Assembly: GCF_003573695.1 (NCBI RefSeq)
Contig: NC_039361.1
Span: 91,158,149-91,222,148, forward strand
DNA length: 64,000 nucleotides
DNA from: Papaver somniferum
Lineage: Eukaryota; Streptophyta; Magnoliopsida; Ranunculales; Papaveraceae
Direction of reading: 5' to 3'
Shown here one piece after another: positions 22,970-33,879 of this stretch; position 1 is the first letter of the stretch, and every line of letters begins with the position of its first letter. The notes beneath the pieces are model-generated. The model was given only the letters and a program-made list of their open reading frames with translations, was not told the DNA's origin and searched no databases. Made by a program: the position numbers and the translations under genes.

Positions 22970-23480
22970 TCAAGGGTAAACAGAGTCCTCCAGAGGGACC
23001 TCCTCAACATCACCTGTAGGAAAGGGCTCTAAAAAGGGTTTCAATCTCTGACCATTAACCTTCGAAGAACTACTACCATCTGGTGTCTCGATCTCAACAG
23101 CTCCATGAGGAAAGACAGTGCGAACAATAAAAGGACCCGTCCACCGAGAACGTAACTTCCTAACGAAAAGATGCAAGAGGGTATCATACAGAAGAACTTT
23201 TTTACCTGGAAAAATGACTTTCTTAAAATATTCTTATCATGCACAAGTTTCATTTTGTTCTTGTACTCCTTAGCACTATCGTATGCATCTCTACGAATCT
23301 CTTCCAACTCATTGAGCTGGAGTTTCCTATGGTCTCATGCATTGTCTAGTGAAAAATTTAGCTGCATAACAAGGCAGATATCGTACGCTTTCAAAATTCC
23401 AAGAGTCTTGGGTTCGGACAATTTTGGCCCTGTCTTTTCAAAAGAAAACAAATCTATTGTTAATAGTTAATATAGGTAGT
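22970..23480 (-). pseudogene. 3' end of a Gypsy (Athila/Tat-like) polyprotein
   Basis: On the minus strand the frame at 23307-22970 shows LNELEEIRRDAYDSAKEYK, then after a frameshift near 23180 KLRSRWTGPFIV, FPHGAVEIE and KVNGQRLKPFLEPFP. These are the C-terminal integrase-domain blocks of Athila/Tat retrotransposons, from family knowledge. The piece is truncated upstream near 23480 and has at least one frameshift and a stop. It is followed on the same strand by the polypurine tract at 22795-22810. Confidence 0.82.
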
Positions 23481-23611
23481 GGTTAGGGCTTTCAATACCG
23501 CTGCCTTTGATATGGAGACGTCATGTATGATCCATGTCCACGAAAAAAGTGTACAACTCGAGGATTTGTGCATGGTTTGCACGTGCATGCATGCATAAAC
23601 CCTGAAATTAT

Positions 23612-26305
23612 CAACCTTATACCTACTTCCTTAACTAATTCTGATAATGACACCCTGAATAGAATGCCAGATCCCAATGAAATAAAATCTATTCTTTTCA
23701 GCATGGATAAAGACAAAACTCCCCCAGATGGATTTCCCCCAAACTTCTTCCAAGACAATTGGGACATTGTTGGAGAGACATAGTCAAAATGGTACAAAAT
23801 TTCTTCATATCTGGCCATTTGCTCAAAGAAATGAATTCTACTTTCATATCTATGATCCCCAAGATTGAAAACCCAACCAGTCCAAGTCATTTCAGACCTA
23901 TAAGCCTTTACAATACCACCTACAAAATAATGTCCAAACTTCTAGTACAAAGAATGAAATCTTACATACACAAGATCATTTTACCTTACCAATCTGCCTT
24001 TATACCTGGAAGAGAAATATCAGACAACATAGCCATTGCTCATGAAATCATTCACACAGTGAGATCCAAAAGAGGCATTAAAGGTGAAAAAGGAAGTATG
24101 AGAATCAAGATTGATATGGCCAAAGCTTTTGATAGAGTCGATTGGAACTTTCTCCACACCATTATGACAAAGATAGGCTTCAACAATGACTGGTGCAAGA
24201 AAATTATGCAAAGCATCTTTACCACTTATGAAGCTGTCCTAATCAATGGCTCTCCAGACACTTTCTTTACTCCATCCAGAGGACTTAGACAAGGAGATCC
24301 CCTATCCCCCTATTTATTTCTGTTATGCATGGAGGCTCTGTCTAGAACCCTTATTCAAGCTTAAGATATGAATTAAAATATGCAAAGAAGCTCCATCAAT
24401 AAACCATCTTCTCTTTGCAGATGATTGCATGGTATTCTGCAAAGCTAATAAAACTGAAGCACAAAACCTCAAGGACATTCTCAACATCTTTGGAGATACT
24501 TCAGGACAACTTATCAACTTCAACAAATCTGGAGCTTTCTTCAGCAAAAACACTAACCCAGCTCTAATTCCTATCATTTGCAATATAATGGGTATACAAG
24601 CTCTACAACTTGATGAAAAGTACTTGGGATCCCCAATATTAACCGACAGGAGTAAGATACAATCCTTCATACCAGGAGTTGACAAGATGAAAAACAGACT
24701 CTCAAGCTGAAAAAATACTCCTCTCAACCCTGCTGGAAGAGAAATTCTGATCAAGTCTGTTACCTCCACAACCAACATCTATCAAATGAACTGTTTCAGG
24801 ATACCCAAGAAAACTTTCCAAGACATAAACAAATTACAAAGGGACTTCTTCTGGGGGGGGATCTAGAAAATACTACAGGTTACTATCCTAAAGCTTGGAC
24901 AACAATTTGCAAACCAAAGGAGCTTGGAGGTCTAGGCTTCATGAACATGGAACTTTTCAACAGCTGTATGATCACTAAGATAGGATGGAGATTAGAGCAG
25001 GATAAGGATTATCTCTGGTTCCAATTGATGGATGCAAAATACTTACTAGGAAGGAATGTCCTCAGTATGAACACCAAATCTAAGGATGGAGACTCTTGGA
25101 TATGGAAAGGGTGCTTGAAGGCATTCAAATATACAACAACACTGCTCCTGGAGAATTGGCAAAGGCAACAAAATCAAAGTTTGGGAATACTTTTGGATCC
25201 CTAATCAACCTGACAAACTCATCAAACCTGCTAACTGCCCCCAAGATATTCAGTACTTATCTCACCTCATGACTGCACAAGGGGAATGAAATACACAACT
25301 TATTCAACAGATTTTCAGTCCCAATATTGCTCAAATCATTACATCTCTGGAAATACACTCAACAGAAGATGACAACATGCAATAGAAGCTTAACAACAGA
25401 GGAAAGTTCTCTGTAAAAGCCTTGTACAAGGCAAAGATAGAGAATCTATACAGAAATGATACAATCACTAGGGATTGGGGAGCCATTTGGAAGTTGGAAG
25501 TAGCTCCTGTCATAAAAATCTTTATCTGGAAATTGCCCATGAAATTCTCCCCACTAATGCAAAAACAACAAGCATACTTCATTATATTGATCCTTTATGC
25601 AAAATTTGCAACAATGGGGAGGAAACCATGACACATATGTTCCTTAATTGCCCAGCAGCTACTGAAGTCTGGCACAATATGATTGGATTGAACCATAGGC
25701 GGTTTGATAATACAACAAACTTCATGGATTGGTTCAACTCTTGGTTATATCCTACTGGTAACAGTGACAAAGTTAACATATTTGCAATTACTTGCTGGTT
25801 TATTTGGAAAGCTAGATGTGATCTAGTTTTCCAAAACATAAAACCTATCTCTAAGAGAACTTCTCTTAGTATTCAGCAACACCTCTGTGATTATAACAAA
25901 ATTCATAACTTGAGTTCTTACATATTAAATACTACTCATTGTACTGATTCTGTTATTGATATCCAAGAGGATGTTGTAAGGTCCTATGCACTGAATCCTC
26001 AGCAGTCACAGGATTATGGCTTTATAATCCAAATATGCACAATACAGGATCCTGACAGCTTACAATATTTCTCTGCTCTAACTATACTGGATTTTGCAGG
26101 AAATTCCATTGATAGCATAGGACACTCCGTCCAATTGGGAGACAGGGGAGCCACATGGGGAGCAGATCTAGCCTTCAATTGGGCTAAGGAACAACAACAT
26201 ATGAACATAGAAATACAAGCTGAATCCGATGAAACTCTGACAAGGTTCTACACTCTCTACACCCAAGCCATCCAAGGAATATTCAGTCGCAACTATTACA
26301 GGTAA
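23612..26305 (+). pseudogene. LINE ORF2 fragment: reverse transcriptase, zf-RVT and C-terminal region
   Basis: Reverse-transcriptase motifs are visible: SAFIPGREISDNI (near 23995), KIDMAKAFDRVDW (near 24110), GLRQGDPLSPYLFLL (near 24280) and FADD (near 24416). KYLGSP is near 24620. A zf-RVT domain follows (VIKIFIWKLP, then in another frame CKICNNGEETMTHMFLNCP near 25595-25650). The last block resembles a degenerate RNase H region ending at a TAA near 26303. Frameshifts near 23780 and 25540 and stops near 24362, 24709 and 24866 inactivate it. Confidence 0.87.
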
Positions 26306-26448
26306 AAGAAACAAATGCATGAAGACACTTATTTAAGAATTCAAATTGTAACTTTTGTTTTAACTAGCCTCAAACTTATTCATAGACTTCAAAATTTGCA
26401 ACCTCTGAATATTGCGCTAGCTTTAAAGAACTTAAACAGTGGGCCGGA

Positions 26449-26566
26449 CTCTATTCTAGACAATGGCACCATTGCTACTTCCATGTATCTTGTTTCTTAG
26501 GCTTAGCCTCTATTCTAGACAATGGAACCATTGCTACTTCCATGTATCCTGTTTCTTAGGCTTAGC
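26449..26566. repeat. 59-bp tandem duplication in the LINE 3' UTR
   Basis: CTCTATTCTAGACAATGG occurs at 26449 and 26508, and each copy ends with GTTTCTTAGGCTTAGC. The units differ at a few positions. Confidence 0.85.
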
Positions 26567-26611
26567 CTAAGTTTTTCTATAAAAAAAAAGAAAGAAGAGG
26601 ATTTGTGCATG

Positions 26612-27589
26612 TTTTTTCCCTCAAATAAAAAAATTGTTAATTTTCTATCAAAAAAAATTTGTTAATTTTGTTCAAAATAGTGATATTAGGTAAAACCGCG
26701 GTTCGTTAAGTTTTTAGTTTTCTACCATTAGAGTAGACATGTGCCCGTGCTATGTACTGGACAAAGAAACCTTTTCTTAAATGGATTCATGTAATCTTGT
26801 ATTTAATTTGTTTCTAACTAGGCTTTGAATAACATGTATTAAAATGGTCACGCACATATATCATGGTCGTGGAAATTCCCGGTGCCGTTCTCTGTATAAC
26901 GCAGTTGAGTAAGTAATGGTGGCAGGTTTTTGGGATTGATTTTCCAATTTCATGCCCATTATAATTAGAGTTAATTAGTGTCTGGGTCATAGATTTTGGT
27001 ACCTCTTTGAGTTTGGGTCCTAAGTTTGTCCGTTTTAGTATTTCGATCGTTGACCCGTTAGTCAAACAAGTCAGATGGTCAGACTGTTAGTTAGAACTAA
27101 CTGCCGTTAGTAAATTCCTAATATTTTCTATCAGTAATGAATTGGATTTCTCTATGATCAACGGATACCACGAAGTGAAATCAATCATTTTATCACTACT
27201 CTATTCTTCTCTTACTTCTTTTGCTTTATTGTGATTTAGTTTTTAGGGTTCTAATTTGATTTTGGTATCTGGGAATAGGAACAAAATCTTAGAAGAATAA
27301 AAAAAAAAAATCAAGTAGAAAAAGGTCAACATCAGTTTGTGTAAAGATTATTGAATTGTGAATCATGTGAATGGGTTTGGTGATTTCAAGCTCACGATGA
27401 TGATAGAGGAATGGCTTTCTTCTTCTGTCGCTGCCTTAAGAAGAAAAAAAAACCATCTTTTAAGCTCCAATAATAATTATGATTTCTCTCGATTTATATT
27501 GACTCTTAATCAAGCCATCTCCTACCTGGACGGCTCAGCATAAAAATAATCAGGTTTTTAACTCTATTAAGATCCTACACCAAAATTAA
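26612..27589. other. AT-rich spacer, no gene recognised
   Basis: No conserved frame or repeat family could be assigned. The open frame at 27358-27543 has no family motif. The Gypsy chromovirus begins at its right edge. Confidence 0.4.
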
Positions 27590-27856
27590 TGGATTTCTAC
27601 CAAAACTATGAGAAAAGATAGAAATCCTTTGATTGGGGATTAACCACCGATTAAGACAAACTTAATAATTTGAAATGTGTTCAAAGAGAGTTCTACAACA
27701 TATTTATATAGTCTGGGAAATCATAATTCAAGCAAGTTCTAAGAAAAGCAATCACACTAAATAAGGGAACACTCAAAAACTAAATAAGGTTACTTCTAAG
27801 AAAGAGATAGAAGATAAATAAGGAAATATGGAGTAATCGGTACTGGTGTGGCAACA
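27590..27856 (-). repeat. 3' LTR of the nested Gypsy chromovirus
   Basis: On the minus strand the unit starts TGTTGCCACACCAG at 27856, immediately after a purine-rich GGGGCCTGGGA, and can be ended at ...GGTAGAAATCCA (27590). It has a TATATAAATATG promoter-like box near 27705. The TG start is well supported by its position just past the chromodomain coding region. The CA end is tentative because the 5' LTR lies outside the window. A short LTR (~270 bp) fits Reina-type chromoviruses. Confidence 0.6.
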
Positions 27857-28011
27857 TCCCAGGCCCCTGCAAACAAGGCTTGTCCTCAGTCTGAAAGTCT
27901 GGATAATGAAGAAGAAACTCAGTAGTGTCATCCCAAGTAGCTTCATCAACCGGGCGGTCCTGCCATTTAATGAGCCAACGAGTGACGACATGATCATTAC
28001 GCTTGAACATT
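27857..28011 (-). pseudogene. Gypsy chromovirus segment 1: chromodomain
   Basis: The C-terminal chromodomain of chromovirus integrases directs insertion to marked chromatin. Here the minus-strand frame shows VVTRWLIKWQDRPVDEATW followed by FLLHYPDF and ends near the LTR. The beginning of the domain is at 40181-40200, across the CACTA insertion. The reading phase is continuous when the insert and one ATT are removed. Confidence 0.85.
28009..28011. repeat. 3-bp target duplication ATT, left of CACTA element 1
   Basis: ATT here and at 40181-40183 flank the element, the duplication length usual for CACTA transposons. Confidence 0.7.
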
Positions 28012-28601
28012 ACTAGTACAAAAAGTGCATTGGCCACACTTAATCACCGTGTCCATAGGCTTTTGGTCATGAATTTTTTTCACTCCAAAAATGTGGCATC
28101 AGGTGCCGAGACAAAAAGGTATCCCTATGGATACATAAACTTTGAGTGGCTATAAAATATGATTTACCATGGTCATAACTCTAAAACCGTGTCTATATGG
28201 TACTCAATTTTTTTTTGTAGTTAAGCATTTTCACTATCACCATGGCCATAGGATCTTATAGACACACAATTTAATTATATGTGGCTAAAGTTCACCTTAA
28301 ATTCACGTGAAGTTTATTATAGCCGTGGCCTTTGTCATCAATTGGACACGCAAATTCATTTTATCATGACAATTTATGAGTTGCAGTCACACTAATTTTT
28401 CTCAACCATGGCCATCTCTATCATTTGGACACACGGAAAATAATTTAACATGGCTAATACATGATTTGTAGTCACGTTTAATCTATGGTACCATGGCCAT
28501 CCATATTTTTGGACACATGATAAACATTTTACATGGCCAATTAATAAGTCATGGATACTAAAAATTGGTAGCACCGTGGCTAAATTTTTTCGAAAGACAA
28601 T

Positions 28602-28684
28602 CAAGTGTTTTGAATGTAGCTATTTGTTCACCTTTTTGACACATCAAGTGTTTTCAATGTAGCTATTGTTCACCTTTTGGACAC
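28602..28684. repeat. Small tandem duplication in the subterminal region
   Basis: TCAAGTGTTTTGAATGTAGC and its one-mismatch copy lie about 41-43 bp apart, each followed by a TTCACCTTTT block. Element 2 has only one copy at the corresponding place (near 43470). Confidence 0.6.
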
Positions 28685-28799
28685 ATAGGATACCACAAAA
28701 CATGGCGATAACCTTTATAAAATGACACAAAACGTATTCAACGTGGCAAATATTAGCTTTTAGTCACTCGAGAAAATTGCAATTTTATCCTGTGTGGCA

Positions 28800-31660
28800 G
28801 AGATTATATTAAAATTATAATTGATATGATAATCATTGATCCAAAATATTTTTTATTATCACATGAGGACATATCTTTGGTAAGTTGAGCAGAACTCGAA
28901 AAAACACCATTTCAGATGGAGATTCCATAATTAAAATTTTACATGGTAAATCCATAGTACCACGAATATTTATCTGTAACTAGACTGCATCTTTATTCTC
29001 TTACTAATTCTCTTATTCAGTCCCCCATATTGCAGATCCGAAGCTTTAGAATTCTTCTTAATCTTCTTGGTCTTTGGGTATGTCATCACATTTATCTTCC
29101 TAGTCTTCTTAAGATTTAGTTTATTCTCTTTCCATCATCATGAAACTCAAATTATAACTTATTACTTTGGAACAGTTGTAGCTGTCAAAGACAACACTAG
29201 TACCAGTCAAAGCCAACACTGATACCCCATGAACGTTATAGCTTACAGACGAAAGGTTGGGATAGCTGGCCCTAAAGAAGTGCATGGAAAAACATTGGGA
29301 GTTTGGGACTATAGATAAAGTATATTGATAAACTACTGAAACTGATATATTAGAATGACATTCTCTACTGTTAAGAAAAACTAAGAAACAAAAGTTCTTC
29401 ATTTTGTTAGGTGCATTACCTTGTTATGTTGTCGTCGCATACTACCTAATAGCTACGAGGTACCATCTGATAAAAAAAAACATCTCCACCTGGAAATGAC
29501 AAACTCTACCATTAATGAAGTATCCATCTTGACAAACTGATTAAACATAATTAAATTTATATGGATAGGACGCAGAATATATACATACCTCACCTATGGA
29601 AAATAGATTCAGTAAACCATACAATGAGATTCAATAAACCTTGACAATCAGTTATGGAAGTAACCTTAATGACGACTCTCGTAAGTTGAATCTAATGATA
29701 AAATCAGAATATACAAGTCAGAATATATATTCTAAGTTTACTTCCCTTTAAGTTTTATGGTTAAAAACATAAATATCCAACAACATGATCAAATTTAACC
29801 CCATCGTAGTTCTACCAAGCGTATATTCTCGGGTGTTCCACATACCAAAAAGGATAAAGCAGTTACCTTTTTCCTGACTTCTAATGCTTGAGTGGATGAC
29901 ATATATTTTACAGTAATCCCTTTTCCTTAAGTGCATATATAACTTGATTTCCCTATTAAGGCATGACATCAATATGATTATATATAACCCTTCAAAGCCG
30001 AAAGAGAACTCCAGATAAATAGATAGATTTTATATAATTGGGAGACATTGCACGCATACTACCGAAGTTGTCAAAGGAATCCAAAAGACAAACATAAACA
30101 GTTGGAATGAACACAACATGAACTGACCTCTTCTGTAAGCTTGAATTTTTAACCATCAGAAATGCATAAACATGGAAAACTGCTTACGCCTATTAGTGGA
30201 GAAACATCAAGATCAATTCTTATTTTTGCGGGACAATATCTGGTGACACATGGACTTCCCCCCCTCCAATTAGCATGAGACAAAAAAATAATCCCTACAT
30301 TAAAATGGATAGAAAAAAGATCCAGTACAAATGCATGTTTATAAAGAAATACGGGCACAACATAAATAACTTCTATAATGATATCTAATACTCAAGGTGC
30401 CTGTCAGTTAAACACGAGGTGATAGTATTGAATTTTCAACCTATACAGTCACTATTCTAAATCGTGACTCAAAACTTTTGTAGCTTATTCGCTACATTGA
30501 GTTGTATAACTTGCAAAAAAGAAGACTTTGACAAGAATTACCAAGATGGTTATAACTTTTGATAGATCCATCAGAACTGGTGCTATCACCATCACCCTTT
30601 AACTCTCCTTCAAATTCTTCAAGGCTTTAGTCAGCATACCCATCATAGTTTGACTCTCCACTCATATTCTCGTGTTTAGTCAAATCAGAAACTACATATA
30701 TGATTGAACATGAACATAATTAAGATAATATGAGTGACTCAAATTTAGGCTCTGTGACAACAAACATTATATAACAAAAAAATCAAGCATAATGTTGATT
30801 TGATTACGAAACATACTATTATGACCTAACATTTGAGTTGATGAGCATGCCTGGTATTCAATAGAACATTGTAGATCACTCAATTCATGAAAGGAAAAAC
30901 TTTTTCTTATCTAAATATGAAAAAACGAACTATAAGCTTATTTTCATTGCCGGACAACAAACAATGTACTTATTATTACTCAGAAAATTGAACATCTTAG
31001 GAAACTATTGAATCAGAATCAAATTGAACAAACATCTAGGTTATTAGGGGATAAGCCAACAACAGTAGAATCCGGAAGAGTAAACCCACAGGATTGAAAG
31101 ATAAAATTGAACTATTTTACCCAAAATATAAAAACACCTAGAATATATTCCTTACAAGATTAAGATTAATATTTAGTAGAAACTAATTTGAGAATCATAC
31201 CAGTAAAAACACCATAATCCAAATCAGATAATTTCCCTGTCATCAAAAATTAAAATCAATTAGGGTTTGAATCAAAAATCAATTTTAGGGTTCACTTTCT
31301 AGTTGAAGAAAATCGTGAAGAAAATATACCTCAGAAAGATGGATATAAAATTGGATGCAATTCTTCATGATTTTGGGGCTTTTACTTGTACAGATTCACA
31401 CCAAGTGGGAATAATCCCGACCAAAAGATTTTTCATTTGATTTTCATGTCGCTCAAAGATATTTGGGGTTAACTGAAAAGAAAATTGAGTTTTGTTCTTC
31501 GATTTCTTCTTTCAGAAAAAATTTCCTAAGATTCTGACCTGATTTCCTAAGGTTTTCCTTTTTCTTTCCCCTTGAATGAGCGGAGGTAACGAGAAAGAGA
31601 TGCTGGATAGGAGAGTGAGGTGACATAAATTTCTTTTTTAGGGTTTTGATGTTTGGACGG
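28800..31660. other. CACTA element 1, left internal region, no gene recognised
   Basis: Mostly non-coding sequence. Between 31240 and 31640 the minus strand looks like a promoter or 5' leader (pyrimidine-rich, with several ATTAGGGTTT-like blocks) but no convincing exon follows. The block 31105-31320 is conserved in CACTA element 2. Confidence 0.4.
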
Positions 31661-32030
31661 GCAGATTTTTTTTTTCGTCGGCTAAAGCTGGATCCAGACC
31701 CCTATACAAATACGGCGAGTTGGACTGGCCCCATTGCCGATCAAATCCTGCCAAAACAGGCCCCTACCCAAATCCGGCGAGTTGGACTGGCGCCATGCCC
31801 GACCAAACCCAGCCAAAACCCCGGTACAACTAAATTTAAACCTTTACGGCATGGATTGAACCCCTGAGCTTTGTCCTTGGACCAAATAATAAGAAATAAA
31901 GGAGAGGTGGGCCCTCTGAGCTATGCCCTTACACCGAAAAATAAGAAATGAAGGAGGTGGGCTTTGAACCCATGACCTCTGGAATGTATGCAAGAGCTCC
32001 ATCCTGAGCCATCCGCTGGTTGTTTTTAGT
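31661..32030 (-). mobile_element. tRNA-headed SINE(s) inside CACTA element 1
   Basis: The poly-T at about 31667-31675 on + and the body (ACCCAAATCCGGCGAGTTGG) match the SINE at 7305-7528. A head with TAGCTCAGAGGG and GGGGTTCAATCC lies at about 31845-31925 (-). An adjacent second tRNA-like head (GGCTCAGGATGG, GGGTTCAAAGCCC) lies at 31940-32025. The body contains a ~65-bp internal duplication (the GGCGAGTTGGACTGG block twice). Limits of the second unit are uncertain. Confidence 0.65.
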
Positions 32031-32779
32031 TTGAGGTTTAGTCACACGGATTATAAAAGTTGCTGAACGAAGGATATTTGTCTTGGAGTTTTCATACGGA
32101 TTAAGGTAATGGTAGAAAGCACGAGGTTCCAATAAAATAAACAACCTCTAAAATCAGGTGAATTCATCTTAAATGGATCCGTGTAAATCACTAAGCGTAT
32201 CTAATGAGATTTAATGTATCTCAAAATTGGATGAATTTTTCTTTGAATCGATCATATATATTTCGAAGTATATCTGATGGGTTAAATTAGAATAAACAAG
32301 AATAATATGAGTGTGAATGAATTTGAACAATAAATGATTCATGTGGGTTGCCCCGATTGATAAAAGGCACAGGAGAAGGAACTAGGTAACTTTTACTTGA
32401 TTTCAAATATACGAAGTTGGTAGTAGTTTTATATAGTGTTTTAATTCTGAAAGTATTCAAAACTGGACTAGGTCCGAGGTTATTCTGCATTTGCGGTTTT
32501 CTCGTTAACACAATCTTGTGTTGTGTGATTTACTTTACTTCTGCACTATTTAGCTTGTCTTTATAATTAAAGTAAATACACTTAACGTTAATCGTCAGTT
32601 GGTCAGATCACATTTGTTAGTTCAACCTGAACTAAACTTTTTCCAAGTGGACACCTCATTGAAATAATATTTTAGTGATTGTTGCTTAAAGAAGATTATA
32701 CAAGGTGGGTCTTGAATAGGTTGTATCTATAAAGATTGTAGTGTACTTGTGTACCCTCGTCATTCACTGGATAACCCTT

Positions 32780-33310
32780 AGTTTTACTGATTATCCACAA
32801 ATTTAATCCAATTTTACTCAACTTTACTCAATTCCATCAAATTATACTAAGAATCACTACATACTCAGTATAACCGATTTATCCACACGATTCATCTAAT
32901 TCAATCCAATTATATTCAACTTTCTTCGACAATCACTGGAACATTTACTTTGACTGATTATCCACAAATGTAATCCAAATTTACTCAATTTTGCTCAATT
33001 CCAACAGATCATAAAATCACTTGATCATACTCAATATGACAGAGTATCCACCTAATTCCATTTAATTTTATCCAATTACACATAACTTTGTTTCATAATC
33101 ATTGGATAACACTTACTTTGACTGATTATCCACAAATCATACTCCAAATAACTAGATGATACTTATTATGACTGATTATCCATCAAATCCCATGTAATTT
33201 AGTCTAATTGTACTCATTTGTATCTCAAAATCATTCGATAACGCTTATTTTGGATAATAATCCACAAATTTAAGGTTTCGATTACTAATCCACCGAAATT
33301 ATTAGATTCA
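32780..33310. repeat. Degenerate tandem repeat in CACTA element 1
   Basis: The block GACTGATTATCCACAAAT recurs with changes near 32787, 32958, 33118 and 33169, with intervening TTTACTCAATT and CACTGGATAAC blocks, at irregular spacing up to about 165 bp. Read on the minus strand it resembles the repeats of CACTA element 2 at 47.7-49.1 kb (TGAGTATGA and AGTGATT blocks). Confidence 0.6.
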
Positions 33311-33879
33311 GATTATTGGAAGAACAATTTTTTGCAAGTGTTTCTTAATTTAAACATATTTTTTGGTATAAAAAAATAAAAAACAACCAAGAAATCCGAG
33401 TTAGGTTGGAATTAGATTGCATCCATTTGAATCTAATATATGTTAATCAATTTCATCGAATCATGTTCACTTCGACCTCAATTGCACCCACCCGATCTCG
33501 TTTGAACTTGTCCGGTCAGTAATGAGTTTCATATTTATCGATTTCGATGATGTATGATGCTAAGTTTGAAGTCAGAACCCTCTCGGAGCTTCTTGGTTCA
33601 TAGTTTGTATGCTTCTTGAGTCTAGCAGTGTGAACTAAAGTGACTTCATGACCTTTACGACTAGTCGAAATTACTTCATGACCTATATGACTAGTCGAAA
33701 TTCAAACCGGAAGCACAAAGAAAAAGCACAAAAGCATAATGAGAAAAACACTTACCTTGATCCGTATGACAGTCTTAAATTGATAATCTGGCCAATAGAA
33801 AGCCAAATACATCTGATCCAACGATCATGATTGCATCTTTATGAAGTCATACGGATTACCACATAAAATATCTAGAACC

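Larger units (their letters stand above)
23560..26611 (+). mobile_element. 5'-truncated L1-type LINE with 15-bp target duplication
   Basis: The 15-mer GAGGATTTGTGCATG occurs at 23560-23574 and 26597-26611, bounding a 3.0-kb insert that ends in an A-rich tail. Only the 3' part of ORF2 is present: there is no ORF1 and no endonuclease, as expected from incomplete target-primed reverse transcription. It is a different LINE family from the copy at 7.6-17.4 kb, judging by the reverse-transcriptase sequence. Confidence 0.92.

Noticed and set aside
27358..27543. Small 61-codon ORF left of the chromovirus LTR
   Set aside because: No homology or splice signals; AT-rich background.
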